Below are positions 1 to 9,052 of a DNA stretch of 64,000 bases, piece after piece. Source of the stretch: Thalassospira lucentensis (lineage in GTDB: Bacteria > Pseudomonadota > Alphaproteobacteria > Rhodospirillales > Thalassospiraceae); contig NZ_LPVY01000003.1 of NCBI RefSeq assembly GCF_001613805.1, positions 372,001 through 436,000 of the forward strand, written 5' to 3'. The notes under the pieces are model-generated. The model saw nothing but the letters and a program-made list of their open reading frames with translations, had not been told where the DNA came from and made no database searches. Within the stretch, counting starts at the first letter, position 1; each line of letters opens with the position of its first letter. The position numbers and the translations under genes are program-made.

Positions 1-926
1 CCCAACCCGACATAGGGCAGGATCAGCGCAAAGGGCAGTGCCCCAAGGATCGATCCCCAAATCACCTTTTTGCGGCCAATCCGGTCGCCAACCGATCCAC
101 CGATCAGCGTCCCCACCGCGACCGAGGCCAGGAAAATGAACAGATAAATCTGGGCGTCGCCTTCTGACAGCGGGAATTTTTCCATGAGGTAAAACACGTA
201 ATAGCTGGTGAAACTGGCAAGATAGAACCATTTCGACAGCATCAGACAGAACAGAACCGACAAGCCGACAATCACCTGGCGTCGGGCCGGAAGATTTGCC
301 GCCAGATGAACAACACGCGGGCGGCGCACGGCATGGCCGTTGCGTTTATACCAGCGCCCGAGCAGCGTCAGGATCACAGCACCGGCCAATGCAGCAAAGG
401 CAAACCATGCCAGACTGCCCTGTCCGTGCGGCAAAACCACGGCGACCACCAGCAACGGCCCGATGGCTGAACCGACATTGCCGCCCACCTGAAACAGCGA
501 CTGCGCAAAGCCATGCGCCCCGCCCGATGCCAGACGCGCCAGACGCGAGGATTCCGGGTGAAAGATCGATGATCCCACGCCGAGCATCGCACTGCCCATA
601 ATCAGTATTCCATAACTGGTTGCCGAGGACAGCACCAGAAGCCCCGCCATCGACATCCCCATACCAAACGGCAGGGAATAAGGTTGCGGTCGACGGTCGG
701 TGAAATGACCGATAAAGGGTTGCAACAGTGATGCCGTCACCTGATAGGTCAGAGTCAAGAGGCCAAGCTGCGCAAACGATAGATCAAAGCCGCCCCTGAA
801 CACCGGATAAGCCGCGACAAATAGCGACTGGATCATATCGTTCAGCAAATGACAGAAACTGGCCGCGCCCAGAACCGGCAAAACGGTTCGGGCCACCTGC
901 GGACGGTTAAGAACGGCTTCGTTCAT
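1..926 (-). CDS. fsr: MFS drug exporter, fosmidomycin-resistance (Fsr) type, 3' end cut off
   Basis: Inner-membrane proton-driven efflux permease of the major facilitator superfamily. The reading frame stays open from the ATG at 926 to the window edge (308 codons), so the C-terminus is missing. The N-terminus carries features typical of the Fsr subgroup: HLLNDMIQSL near residue 21, LTLTYQVTASLLQPFIGHFT followed by DRRPQPYSLPFGMGMS, then GSSIFHPESSRLARLASGG and AQSLFQVGGN. Family knowledge: Fsr pumps out fosmidomycin and related compounds; the natural substrate is unclear. It is transcribed divergently from an AraC-type regulator, the usual arrangement for a dedicated exporter and its regulator. 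The assignment to the Fsr subgroup is from recognised motifs, not a search. Confidence 0.85.
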   Translation of the reverse strand, partial: MNEAVLNRPQVARTVLPVLGAASFCHLLNDMIQSLFVAAYPVFRGGFDLSFAQLGLLTLTYQVTASLLQPFIGHFTDRRPQPYSLPFGMGMSMAGLLVLSSATSYGILIMGSAMLGVGSSIFHPESSRLARLASGGAHGFAQSLFQVGGNVGSAIGPLLVVAVVLPHGQGSLAWFAFAALAGAVILTLLGRWYKRNGHAVRRPRVVHLAANLPARRQVIVGLSVLFCLMLSKWFYLASFTSYYVFYLMEKFPLSEGDAQIYLFIFLASVAVGTLIGGSVGDRIGRKKVIWGSILGALPFALILPYVGL

Positions 927-951
927 CGTTGACCTCGTTGAAATGACATTA

Positions 952-971
952 AACGCACGCCTTGGTGCGTT
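952..971. promoter_or_regulatory. Inverted repeat between fsr and the AraC-type gene
   Basis: AACGCAC (952-958) and GTGCGTT (965-971) form a perfect 7-base inverted repeat with a 6-base centre. It lies in the 135-base divergent intergenic region, about 25 bases upstream of the fsr start, so it could be an operator for both genes. AraC-type proteins usually bind direct repeats, so the partner is uncertain. Confidence 0.3.
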
Positions 972-1061
972 GATCGTCATTATAAAAATTGCAAAACGGC
1001 CCACTACCGCGTTAGGGTCAATTTATTACCAGACTGGGCCAATCATCGCAGACAGGCATCA

Positions 1062-1820
1062 ATGTCATCATTTCGCGAAGTTCCAAGACCGGTTATCGCA
1101 TTGGGTACGGATTATCCCGACGGTCACGTGATTGCCGCACACCGCCATGATCGCGATCAGTTGCTGTATGGCATGACCGGGGTTTTGATGGCATCAACCC
1201 CGCAAGGCGCATGGATGATGCCGCCACAGCGCGGCATGCTGATTCCCGCCGGGGTGATCCACGAAGTCCGCCTGTTTGGCGATGTCAAAATGCGGTCGCT
1301 TTATCTGCGCCCGGACCGGCTTGGGGATACAGACAACCAATGCAAGGTGGTCGGCATTTCATCGCTGATGCGCCATTTGCTGATCGAAGCGGTTACCGTC
1401 CCGCCGGAATATAACATGGCGGGCCGTGATGGTGCATTGATGGCGCTGATTGAACATGAAATCAAACGGTTGCCGGTCCTTCCGCTGTCGCTTCCGTTGC
1501 CAGAACAGGCGGGATTACGGGAAAAATGTCGGGCGTTTCTGGCCTCCCCGACCCCGCATGAAACCATTGATGACTGGTGCCATCATCTGGGTATGAGCCG
1601 CCGAAGCTTTACCCGGCAGTTTCGCAAGGAAACCGGATCAAGCTTTGTCGAATGGCGTCAACAGGCCTGCATCCTTGCCGCCCTGCCAAGACTGGCCGCC
1701 GGCGAAGCCGTGACAACGATTGCGATGGACCTTGGCTATGACAATCCCGCCGCGTTCAGCAATATGTTCAAACGCATTCTTGGTGCATCACCGCGCGATT
1801 ACAGGACCACAGACACTTAG
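1062..1820 (+). CDS. AraC-family transcriptional regulator with N-terminal cupin
   Basis: DNA-binding regulator of 252 residues. The N-terminal half (about 15-95) is a cupin-like sensor domain with AAHRHDRDQLLYGMTG and a PPQRGMLIPAGVIHEV segment. The C-terminal part (about 150-250) holds the two AraC helix-turn-helix motifs: DDWCHHLGMSRRSFTRQFRK, and TTIAMDLGYDNPAAFSNMFK followed by GASPRDYR. The architecture resembles NimR-type regulators that control an adjacent MFS exporter. Its position divergent from fsr suggests that it controls that pump. The ATG at 1062 lies in the region where the cupin homology begins, and no longer start is needed. Confidence 0.85.
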   Translation: MSSFREVPRPVIALGTDYPDGHVIAAHRHDRDQLLYGMTGVLMASTPQGAWMMPPQRGMLIPAGVIHEVRLFGDVKMRSLYLRPDRLGDTDNQCKVVGISSLMRHLLIEAVTVPPEYNMAGRDGALMALIEHEIKRLPVLPLSLPLPEQAGLREKCRAFLASPTPHETIDDWCHHLGMSRRSFTRQFRKETGSSFVEWRQQACILAALPRLAAGEAVTTIAMDLGYDNPAAFSNMFKRILGASPRDYRTTDT

Positions 1821-1900
1821 GAAGATATTTGACCTGTGAGCTTACAAAAACCTAGAACATCTGGATTAATTCACCAGACAACAAGCCAATACGCATAGAA

Positions 1901-1979
1901 AATGGTTAAGCCCATAAATTAATCGAGCTTAACCATTGAAAAATAAGGCTGATAGAAGTTCGTTTAGCGCTCATCAGCC
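1901..1979 (-). terminator. Tandem hairpins downstream of the chemoreceptor gene
   Basis: Read on the minus strand, GGCTGAT/ATCAGCC (1973-1979 with 1947-1953) is followed by TTATTTTT. Then comes a perfect 10-base inverted repeat, AATGGTTAAG/CTTAACCATT (1901-1910 with 1928-1937, 17-base loop), followed by TTTTCT. Both lie between the convergent AraC and chemoreceptor genes and fit tandem Rho-independent terminators for the chemoreceptor. The long loops make each one weak. Confidence 0.45.
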
Positions 1980-2018
1980 ATATCTGGGTCTGAACTTTGG
2001 CGAAATGCCGCAGACAGC

Positions 2019-3683
2019 TTAAGCTGCCTTTACCGCCGACAAGAAAGTCTCGACTTTCTGAAGGAGTATTTCAGCTTGCTGAGACATATTGTTTGAGGCA
2101 GATAGCACTTGCTCGGCCGCAGCACCGGTTGATGCCGCTGCTTCGTTGACGCCGTGAATATTGACCGTTACCTCGCCGGTTCCAGCTGATGCTTCCTGGA
2201 CATTTCGATTGATTTCATCGGTTGCGGCACCTTGCTGCTCAACCGCACTGGCAATTGCCGATGCGATTTCGCTGATTTCGGTGATGGTTGTTCCGATGGA
2301 ATCAATGGCGACAACAGCACCTTCTGTTTCGCTCTGGATGGCAGAAATCTGACTGGTGATTTCTTCGGTGGCCTTGGACGTGGCGTTGGCAAGGTTTTTG
2401 ACCTCCGCGGCAACGACGGCAAAACCTTTGCCGGCTTCGCCTGCGCGGGCCGCTTCAATCGTGGCATTCAGTGCCAAAAGATTGGTCTGAGCTGCAATAT
2501 CACTGATCAAACCAACAACATCACCAATTTTCTGGGCCGCTTCTGCAAGCCCTCGGACTTGTGCATTCGTACTTTGCGCTTCCGCAACAGCCTTATCGGC
2601 CACACGGGACGACTGGGTAACCTGATGACTGATTTCAGAGATCGATGCACTCAATTCTTCGGAGGCACTGGCAACCGTTTGAACGTTATTAGATGCCTGC
2701 TCGGCCGCCGCGGCAACCACCGTTGACTGACGACTGGTTTCTTCCGCAGTCGCCGTCATTGATGTCGCTGTATGCTGCATTTCACTCGCAGCATCCGCAA
2801 CCGTTTTCAGAACGATCGATACATCATCTTCAAAATCACCAGTTAGCTTTTCGATCAATCTGGCGCGGGCTTCGCGCTGCTTTTGAGCTTCTACTTCCTG
2901 GGCGGCCAGTTCCTCTGCCTTGATCATGTTTTCTTTAAATACCAAGACAGCCTTTGCCATGTCACCGATTTCATCCTTGTGATCCTGCCCTGGAATATCG
3001 ATGGTTTTGTCACCACCTGCGAGAACTCGCATCGAGTTTGTGATCGTAACAATCGGTCGTGAAATACCAACACCGATTAGCCACGCTGCGGCCAAACCGA
3101 CCACAACAGCAATTGCAGAAATGATTGTGGCAAGCGAAATGGCAAAAGCGTTTTCTGCTTTTGCTTTCGGACCAATATCATCCTGTTTGGCTTTGAAGGA
3201 CAGTTTGAGTTCTTCGATGTCGCTTGCAACCTTTGGCCCCAGAACGTTCAGGATTGATTCAGCGATATGTTGTTGTTCCGCAGGATCCTTGGTTGCACTT
3301 AAAGCGCGAACCGCCGCAGCATACGCCGCAATATCCTGATCCACAGCTTTCGCACTTTCAAGGTAGTCAGGATCTTTAACAAGAGACAAAAATTCGACGT
3401 TAAGCTTTTTGGTTGTTTCTAGTCTTTGATTTGCGTTTTCAAGAACTTCAGGAGACTGCTTCATCTGAAAACTCAAAACCGAGACACGAGCTTCAAGCAT
3501 ATTGGCCTGAACACGTGAAGCTTGGTTTGATTGCAGTGCAATCTGCCGATACTCGTTGAAATTACTGTCTGCATCCATCAATGCAATAACGCAGATCGCC
3601 GACACCGTGATCATCAAAACCAACATCACGCCAAAACCGCCAGCAACTTTGATGGCAATTTTAATTCGCTTTAGAAGCCCCAT
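2019..3683 (-). CDS. Methyl-accepting chemotaxis protein
   Basis: Transmembrane chemoreceptor that signals through CheW/CheA. About 554 residues from the ATG at 3683; a GTG at 3698 would add five. Layout: TM helix near residues 9-32; periplasmic helical sensor of about 145 residues; second TM near 181-205; HAMP (about 207-260, with [17 protein letters not shown]); then a long helical signalling domain with the conserved hairpin tip, seen as [19 protein letters not shown]. There is no C-terminal NWETF-like pentapeptide for CheR/CheB docking; the protein ends FLSAVKAA. The ligand cannot be read from the sequence. It stands alone, with no che genes nearby. Confidence 0.93.
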   Translation of the reverse strand: MGLLKRIKIAIKVAGGFGVMLVLMITVSAICVIALMDADSNFNEYRQIALQSNQASRVQANMLEARVSVLSFQMKQSPEVLENANQRLETTKKLNVEFLSLVKDPDYLESAKAVDQDIAAYAAAVRALSATKDPAEQQHIAESILNVLGPKVASDIEELKLSFKAKQDDIGPKAKAENAFAISLATIISAIAVVVGLAAAWLIGVGISRPIVTITNSMRVLAGGDKTIDIPGQDHKDEIGDMAKAVLVFKENMIKAEELAAQEVEAQKQREARARLIEKLTGDFEDDVSIVLKTVADAASEMQHTATSMTATAEETSRQSTVVAAAAEQASNNVQTVASASEELSASISEISHQVTQSSRVADKAVAEAQSTNAQVRGLAEAAQKIGDVVGLISDIAAQTNLLALNATIEAARAGEAGKGFAVVAAEVKNLANATSKATEEITSQISAIQSETEGAVVAIDSIGTTITEISEIASAIASAVEQQGAATDEINRNVQEASAGTGEVTVNIHGVNEAAASTGAAAEQVLSASNNMSQQAEILLQKVETFLSAVKAA

Positions 3684-4180
3684 ATTACTACCCCACACCC
3701 CAATAACTATCCTTTAGTATTATCCTCCCAAAAAAGAACCACACATCTAGAGGGAGCCTTGATACAAAAGAATGAATTCATTTCACGCAGCAATCAGAGG
3801 AAACTGTTTCGCTCTGAGCAAAATTGTCCCATGCAATCAATGGCTTTGAATGAACATGACCTGCCAGCACGCAACTTGAGATGAAATATGCGAAATTGCC
3901 TCAAGTCATCACGAAGGTTTTCTAAGGGTTCAGAATGCTTACAGGAAATAAACACTGTGCGACGATCATCCTGAGCACTTCGCCAAGCTGCGTAAATCAC
4001 GTCTCACACTTTGCTTGAGATTAACCAACACCCCAGTCGGAAAGTTAACAGTCAAGCGCAGATAGATCGCGAATGCCAAACATCGCCCGGGCAAAACATC
4101 GCTTATGCACGGATACAGGCGATCATTTCAGTTTGGCACTGAAGTTCACTCTGCACACACCATCAAAGACAGAGAAGTAA

Positions 4181-4198
4181 TGGTACATTAATGAACCA
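4181..4198. promoter_or_regulatory. Palindrome 1 upstream of the XRE regulator
   Basis: TGGTACATTAATGAACCA is an 18-base palindrome with one mismatched pair (TGGT.CATTAATG.ACCA). It shares an ACC/GGT-type half-site with the two repeats that follow, which suggests an operator for the neighbouring helix-turn-helix protein. Confidence 0.4.
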
Positions 4199-4206
4199 AA
4201 ATCAAG

Positions 4207-4232
4207 AAAAAATACCTTTAATGGTATTTTTT
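4207..4232. promoter_or_regulatory. Palindrome 2 upstream of the XRE regulator
   Basis: AAAAAATACC (4207-4216) and GGTATTTTTT (4223-4232) form a perfect 10-base inverted repeat around TTTAAT. The stem is too AT-rich for a strong terminator, so an operator is more likely. Confidence 0.4.
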
Positions 4233-4271
4233 TAAACCAAAACCCCAAAAGTATCAATTTTGAGAATCTAA

Positions 4272-4288
4272 ATAAACCAAAGGTTTAT
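4272..4288. promoter_or_regulatory. Palindrome 3 upstream of the XRE regulator
   Basis: ATAAACCAAAGGTTTAT is a perfect palindrome around a 3-base centre, 46 bases upstream of the XRE start codon. Its half-site TAAACC resembles the AATACC half-site of palindrome 2. The position near the probable promoter fits autorepression. Confidence 0.4.
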
Positions 4289-4334
4289 GTTTTTTTGATT
4301 CTTCACACTCCAATTCCATACAGGAACAGCAGTT

Positions 4335-4769
4335 ATGATAACCAACCTTAGTGGGCGAATAAGAGAGGCGAGAAAGCATATAGGGCTTAGTGCATCGGAA
4401 GCAGCAGACCTTGCCGGACTTACACGCAAATCGTGGGAACGTTACGAGCTGGACAAAAATGAACCAAAAGCATCATCTTTGGCTGTACTGGTTGATAATG
4501 GCATAGACGCAAGCTGGTTGCTGACAGGAAGAGGCAGCATGCTGAGAAGCGAAGTGCAGGATCAAGCGCGCGTGATTGACGCTGATTTACTACGCATGAT
4601 TCTCGAGGAAATTGAATCCTATCGCTCACAAAACAATAGGACATGGGACATATCGGAGGCGGCTCGCGTTATTGTTCTAAGCTATGAAATGCTGCAAGCA
4701 GAAAGGGAGCGGGGTATTGAGCCATCTCCAAGAAACCTGAGCCTACTCTTACAGGCAGCAAATTTGTGA
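4335..4769 (+). CDS. XRE-family helix-turn-helix regulator, phage-repressor-like
   Basis: Protein of 144 residues. The N-terminal 70 residues form a Cro/CI-type helix-turn-helix: SGRIREARKHIGLSASEAAD, then LAGLTRKSWERYELDKNEPK, and the NGIDASWLLTGRGSM tail typical of CI-like repressors. The remainder (about 75-144) is helical and charged and is not recognised; there is no LexA-type S24 protease domain, so this is not an SOS-cleavable repressor. The start is preceded by AGGAACAGCAGTT. It stands alone, is lower in GC than its neighbours, and lies next to an AT-rich region with three palindromes. This suggests acquired DNA or a domesticated phage regulator, though no other phage gene is present. 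Confidence 0.75.
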   Translation: MITNLSGRIREARKHIGLSASEAADLAGLTRKSWERYELDKNEPKASSLAVLVDNGIDASWLLTGRGSMLRSEVQDQARVIDADLLRMILEEIESYRSQNNRTWDISEAARVIVLSYEMLQAERERGIEPSPRNLSLLLQAANL

Positions 4770-4885
4770 TTTAAAGACAAAAGTTCCGACGCCTCCCAAT
4801 TCTAAAAAAATATGTTTTATGAAATCTTCAGGCAGCATTTGGCTCATTAACTTTGAAGATGATTAGCGACACATAGAACCCAACA

Positions 4886-4922
4886 AAAAGCCGCCCGTTT
4901 CAGATCGAAACGGGCGGCTTTT
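4886..4922 (-). terminator. Terminator of the gatCAB operon
   Basis: AAAGCCGCCCGTTT and AAACGGGCGGCTTT pair around a 7-base loop, giving a strong GC stem with A/T tracts on both sides. It lies 23 bases past the gatB stop codon and is usable from either strand, so it could also stop the XRE transcript. Confidence 0.9.
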
Positions 4923-4944
4923 GCACATCGTCTGATGATTGAAA

Positions 4945-6399
4945 TCAGCCGAGGATTTTGTCGCGGAGCATCTGGTTGACCATGCCCGGGTTGGCTTTGC
5001 CGCCCGTGGATTTCATGACTTGGCCAACGAACCAGCCCAGCATGCGGTCCTTGCCGTCGCGGATTTCCTGAACCTTGTCCGGGTTGGCCGCAATGACTTC
5101 GTCAATCGCGGTTTCAATCGCACCGGTATCGGTGATCTGCTTCAGACCTTTTTCTTCGACGATCTTTTCCGGGTCATTGCCGGTTTCGATCATGATTTCA
5201 AAGACGTCCTTGGCGATACGGCCCGAAATGGTGTCATCCGAAATCAGGTCCAGAAGCTTGCCGAGATTTTCGGCCGTGACCGGGCTTTCGGTGACGGGAA
5301 CTTCCAGCTTGTTGAGCGCACCAAACAGGTTGGTGATCACCCAGTTCGCGGCAAGTTTGCCATCACGGCCCTTGGCAACGGCTTCGTAATAGGCGGCCTT
5401 TTCCTGATCGGCAACGAGAACGCCAGCATCATAAGCCGACAGGCCGTTTTCACGCATGAAGCGGGCTTTTTTCTCGTCCGGTAGTTCCGGCAGGGTCTTT
5501 TCGATTTCGGAAACGAATGCCTGATCGAATACCAGCGGCAGCAGATCCGGATCCGGGAAATAGCGGTAATCATGTGCCATTTCCTTGGATCGCATCGAAC
5601 GGGTTTCACCCAGACGCGGATCGTAAAGACGGGTTTCCTGAACGATTTCGCCACCGGCTTCGATGACTTCGACCTGACGTTTTGCTTCGATCTCGATCGC
5701 CTGCATCACATAACGGATGGAGTTGACGTTCTTGATTTCGCAACGCGTGCCGAATTCAGCGCCCGGACGACGGACCGAAACGTTGGCATCACAGCGCATC
5801 GAACCTTCGTTCATGTTGCCATCACACGTGCCAAGGTAACGCACGATTGCGCGCAGCTTGGTCAGGTATGCACCAGCTTCTTCCGGAGTGCGGATATCAG
5901 GCTTGGACACGATTTCCATCAGGGCAACGCCCGAACGGTTCAAATCGATATGCGAATATTTCGGATCCTGATCGTGCATCGATTTACCGGCATCCTGTTC
6001 AAGATGCAGGCGTTCAATGCCAACCGATTTGGTCGAGCCATCAGGCATATCGAGGATAATGGTCCCCTCGCCGACGATCGGTTTGTCGAACTGCGAAATC
6101 TGATAGCCCTGCGGCAGATCGGCATAGAAGTAGTTCTTGCGCGCAAAGACGCTTTCAAGATTGATCCTGGCTTTAAGGCCAAGGCCGGTCTTTACGGCCT
6201 GCCGCACGCATTCCTCGTTGATGACCGGCAACATGCCAGGCATGGCCGCGTCAACAAGGCTGACATTGGTGTTCGGTTCGTTACCGAATGTGGTCGATGC
6301 ACCGGAAAACAGTTTGGATTTGGAAACCACCTGACAGTGAACTTCCAGACCGACAACGATTTCCCAAGGGCCGGTTGAACCTTCGATGATATAGGTCAT
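4945..6399 (-). CDS. gatB: Aspartyl/glutamyl-tRNA amidotransferase subunit B
   Basis: Subunit B of the GatCAB amidotransferase (484 residues, normal length). It phosphorylates the glutamate or aspartate on mischarged Glu-tRNA(Gln) or Asp-tRNA(Asn), so that ammonia from GatA can convert it to Gln or Asn. The N-terminal catalytic cradle shows [29 protein letters not shown] and [15 protein letters not shown]. The C-terminal YqeY-like tail domain ends [16 protein letters not shown]. It starts 3 bases after the gatA stop and is last in the operon. Its presence implies indirect aminoacylation of tRNA(Gln) and/or tRNA(Asn). Confidence 0.98.
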   Translation of the reverse strand: MTYIIEGSTGPWEIVVGLEVHCQVVSKSKLFSGASTTFGNEPNTNVSLVDAAMPGMLPVINEECVRQAVKTGLGLKARINLESVFARKNYFYADLPQGYQISQFDKPIVGEGTIILDMPDGSTKSVGIERLHLEQDAGKSMHDQDPKYSHIDLNRSGVALMEIVSKPDIRTPEEAGAYLTKLRAIVRYLGTCDGNMNEGSMRCDANVSVRRPGAEFGTRCEIKNVNSIRYVMQAIEIEAKRQVEVIEAGGEIVQETRLYDPRLGETRSMRSKEMAHDYRYFPDPDLLPLVFDQAFVSEIEKTLPELPDEKKARFMRENGLSAYDAGVLVADQEKAAYYEAVAKGRDGKLAANWVITNLFGALNKLEVPVTESPVTAENLGKLLDLISDDTISGRIAKDVFEIMIETGNDPEKIVEEKGLKQITDTGAIETAIDEVIAANPDKVQEIRDGKDRMLGWFVGQVMKSTGGKANPGMVNQMLRDKILG

Positions 6400-6402
6400 G
6401 GA

Positions 6403-7881
6403 TCAGCCCTCCTGCCCGGCCGGTTTCGCGGTAAAGTTGGCGGCAGTTTCAAGCACGCCACCGACACGCAGAACGGTTTCTTCGTCAAACGGTTTACCAA
6501 TCAGCTGCAGACCAAGCGGCAGACCATCGGCAGACAGGCCGGTCGGCAGCGACAAGCCCGGAAGACCCGCAAGGCTTGCCGGGACGGTAAAGACATCGTT
6601 CAGATACATTTTGACCGGATCGTCTTCGTTTTCGCCAATCGCAAAGGCCGCCGACGGTGCAGTCGGTGCCAGAATGGCATCAACGGTGCCGAATGCGGTT
6701 GCGAAATCCTCGTAAATGCGACGACGGACTTTAAGCGCCTTGTTGTAGTAAGCGTCATAGTAGCCAGCCGACAGCACATAGGTGCCGATCATGATGCGGC
6801 GCTGGACTTCCTTGCCGAAACCAGCCGCACGGGACTTCATATACATGTCGTCCAGGCTGTCACCTTCATCCATGACGCGCTGGCCGTAACGCAGGCCGTC
6901 ATAACGCGCAAGGTTCGAGGATGCCTCGGCCGGGGCGACGATATAATAGGTGCCAAGCGCGTATTTGGTGTGCGGCAGGGTCACATCGACCACTTCGGCA
7001 CCCGCATCGCGCAGCATCGCAATACCGTTATCCCACAGCCTGTTGATTTCTTCGGGCATGTTATCGACGAGGTATTCTTTCGGAATACCGATTTTCATGC
7101 CGCGAATGTCACCCGTCAGGGCGGCTTCGAAATCAGGAACCGCAACCGGGGCGGATGTGCTGTCCTTGGCATCGTGACCGGCCATTGCGCCCAGCATGAT
7201 CGCAGCGTCGCGAACGGTTTTGGTCATCGGACCTGCCTGATCAAGCGAGCTAGCAAAGGCAACAATGCCCCAGCGCGAGCAACGGCCATAGGTCGGCTTC
7301 AGGCCTACAATACCGCAATAGGATGCCGGTTGACGGATCGAGCCACCGGTATCGGTACCGGTCGCCGCCAGCGCCATGCCTGCGGCAACAGCCGCCGCCG
7401 AACCACCAGAAGAGCCCCCCGGAACCAGATCCTTGCCATCCTTACCCTTCCACGGGTTGATGACATTGCCATAATAGGACGACGTATTGGACGACCCCAT
7501 GGCAAATTCATCAAGGTTGGCCTTGCCCAGCATCACCGCGCCGTTATTAAACAGGTTGGTGGTGACGGTGGATTCATATTCCGGTTTGAAACCTTCGAGG
7601 ATGTGCGAGGCCGCAGTCGTCTGGACACCTTCGGTGCAGAACAGATCCTTGATCGCAATCGGCAGGCCTTCCATTTTACCCGCGTCACCCTTGGCGCGCT
7701 TGGCATCCGAAGCCTTGGCCATGTCGATGGCCTTGTCCGGGGTTTCGGTGATGTAAGCGTTCAGATTACGGTGCACTTCCATCGATTTGATGTGGGCTTC
7801 GGTCAGTTCGACCGATGTGTAATCACCCTTTGCCAGCCCGTCGCGGGCCTCGGCAAGCGTCAGATTTGTCAGATCAGTCAT
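6403..7881 (-). CDS. gatA: Aspartyl/glutamyl-tRNA amidotransferase subunit A
   Basis: Amidase-signature glutaminase subunit of GatCAB (492 residues). It hydrolyses glutamine and channels ammonia to GatB. The catalytic Ser-cisSer-Lys triad is visible: the lysine in [14 protein letters not shown] (near residue 77), and the serines in [15 protein letters not shown] and [16 protein letters not shown] (about 150-180). The gatC stop and gatA start share one base (TAATG), so the two are translationally coupled. Confidence 0.98.
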   Translation of the reverse strand: MTDLTNLTLAEARDGLAKGDYTSVELTEAHIKSMEVHRNLNAYITETPDKAIDMAKASDAKRAKGDAGKMEGLPIAIKDLFCTEGVQTTAASHILEGFKPEYESTVTTNLFNNGAVMLGKANLDEFAMGSSNTSSYYGNVINPWKGKDGKDLVPGGSSGGSAAAVAAGMALAATGTDTGGSIRQPASYCGIVGLKPTYGRCSRWGIVAFASSLDQAGPMTKTVRDAAIMLGAMAGHDAKDSTSAPVAVPDFEAALTGDIRGMKIGIPKEYLVDNMPEEINRLWDNGIAMLRDAGAEVVDVTLPHTKYALGTYYIVAPAEASSNLARYDGLRYGQRVMDEGDSLDDMYMKSRAAGFGKEVQRRIMIGTYVLSAGYYDAYYNKALKVRRRIYEDFATAFGTVDAILAPTAPSAAFAIGENEDDPVKMYLNDVFTVPASLAGLPGLSLPTGLSADGLPLGLQLIGKPFDEETVLRVGGVLETAANFTAKPAGQEG

Positions 7882-8171
7882 TATTCAACCACCTTCGGCA
7901 CAACAAAACAGCCAGCATCGGTCATCGGTGCGTTTGACAGCACTTTTTGCTGGATATTGCCATCGGTGACTTCGTCCTTGCGCATCGGCAGGGTCAGATC
8001 GGCAACCGACGTCAGGGGATCACAACCCTCGACATCAACTTCTTGCAGTTCCTCGACGAAATCGAGGATACGGGTCAAATCTCCCGCCAGTTCGCCAAGC
8101 CCTTCTTCGGACACGTTGATACGCGACAGAAAGGCGATCCTGCGAACTGTTTCCTTATCCAAAGACGACAT
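7881..8171 (-). CDS. gatC: Aspartyl/glutamyl-tRNA amidotransferase subunit C
   Basis: Small subunit (96 residues) that wraps around and stabilises GatA and GatB. Typical N-terminus [15 protein letters not shown], followed by [18 protein letters not shown] and a LPMRKDEV segment. First gene of the gatC-gatA-gatB operon. Its promoter must lie in the 282-base divergent region shared with ruvX. Confidence 0.96.
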   Translation of the reverse strand: MSSLDKETVRRIAFLSRINVSEEGLGELAGDLTRILDFVEELQEVDVEGCDPLTSVADLTLPMRKDEVTDGNIQQKVLSNAPMTDAGCFVVPKVVE

Positions 8172-8298
8172 GGATGAAAGTCTCTCTTAAGGAATGACAA
8201 AACACCCGGCAAGCAGCCAGCCTGCCGGAACTTGAAATTACAGCGCGGAAACTAGCACCCCGCTGCCCCCGCCGCAAGGGCCGGAGACAGCCAATTTC

Positions 8299-8329
8299 GG
8301 CAACTTTTCCAACAGCTGGGAAAGTTGCC
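8299..8329. other. Inverted repeat between gatC and ruvX
   Basis: GGCAACTTTTCC (8299-8310) and GGGAAAGTTGCC (8318-8329) pair over 12 bases with one mismatch around a 7-base loop. There is no T tract in either direction, so it is not a simple terminator. It could be an operator or an RNA structure in the gatC leader. Confidence 0.35.
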
Positions 8330-8453
8330 ACCTGATCATGGCGGACATCGGGGGCAAAGCCATGCTTTCACCGACGTTTCAGGCATGTCAGTATTGCGTT
8401 TCGCCGGTTGAAATGCGCTGGCGTTTTTCGGGCAACGCACCTATAAGGGCGCC

Positions 8454-8981
8454 ATGATTTGCAATGACACACAGGAATTGCTGCGGTTTTTGACACCGGC
8501 AGCACGCGTTTTGGGGCTGGATCTCGGCACCAAGACCATTGGCGTGGCCCTTTCGGATGTCGGGCTACAGATCGCGTCCCCCTATTCGCTGATTTCGCGC
8601 AAGAAATTCACGCGGGATATTGCCGAACTTTCGGCGATCATCACCAAACAGAATGTCGGTGGTATCATCATCGGTTTTCCGCGTGAGCTTGACGGCACGA
8701 TCGGCAAGGCCTGCCACCGGGTTTATGCCTTTGTCGACGAAATGCAGAATTATATCGATCTGCCGATCCTGCTTTGGGATGAACGTCTTTCGACCAACGC
8801 GGTTGAACGCATCCTGATCGAGGATGTCGACATGACCCGCAAACGCCGTGCGGAAGTTGTCGATAAAACGGCTGCGGCCTATATCCTCCAGGGTGCGCTT
8901 GATAACCTTAATCTTCACACCGATCCGTATGAAAATCCGGACGATGACGATGAGGACGAAATCGGCGACGAAGACGCCTGA
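8454..8981 (+). CDS. ruvX: RuvX/YqgF family RNase H-fold nuclease (putative pre-16S rRNA nuclease)
   Basis: Protein of 175 residues, proposed to trim the 5' end of 16S rRNA precursor; historically annotated as a Holliday junction resolvase. Motifs: LGLDLGTKTIGVALSD (first catalytic Asp, residues about 20-35), GGIIIGFPRELDGTIG, LLWDERLSTNAVER, and VVDKTAAAYILQ with the last acidic residue. The C-terminal tail is a run of acidic residues (about 160-175). The ATG at 8454 follows AAGGGCGCC. It is divergent from gatCAB. Confidence 0.93.
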   Translation: MICNDTQELLRFLTPAARVLGLDLGTKTIGVALSDVGLQIASPYSLISRKKFTRDIAELSAIITKQNVGGIIIGFPRELDGTIGKACHRVYAFVDEMQNYIDLPILLWDERLSTNAVERILIEDVDMTRKRRAEVVDKTAAAYILQGALDNLNLHTDPYENPDDDDEDEIGDEDA

Positions 8982-9025
8982 TTTTTCGCCCGATCAAACC
9001 GGGCCATTTCAAGATTTCCGATAAG

Positions 9026-9052
9026 GCCGTCTGATATGTCAGGCGGCTTTTT
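9026..9052 (+). terminator. Terminator of ruvX
   Basis: GCCGTCTGA (9026-9034) pairs with TCAGGCGGC (9039-9047) with one wobble around TATG, then TTTTT. The right arm contains the stop codon of the convergent VOC gene, so the terminator overlaps that gene's 3' end. Confidence 0.8.

Larger units (their letters stand above)
3699..4334. other. 636-base intergenic region, AT-rich in its right half
   Basis: No convincing gene. A 68-codon minus-strand reading frame at 3794-4000 has no recognisable protein features or clear ribosome site. The left part holds the upstream region of the chemoreceptor gene. The right part (about 4180-4330) is markedly AT-rich and carries three inverted repeats listed separately, probably the control region of the XRE-type gene at 4335. 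Confidence 0.6.

Noticed and set aside
943..1131. Short plus-strand reading frame overlapping the AraC gene start
   Set aside because: It runs through the divergent promoter region and into the regulator in another frame.
3794..4000. 68-codon minus-strand reading frame in the long intergenic region
   Set aside because: No family features, no clear ribosome site, composition like non-coding DNA.
4207..4232. AT-rich inverted repeat with a T run, read as a terminator
   Set aside because: The stem has only two G-C pairs, and it belongs to a set of three similar palindromes upstream of a DNA-binding protein gene.
6970..8190. 406-codon plus-strand reading frame opposite gatA and gatC
   Set aside because: Antisense shadow of well-supported genes; no ribosome site or recognisable protein.
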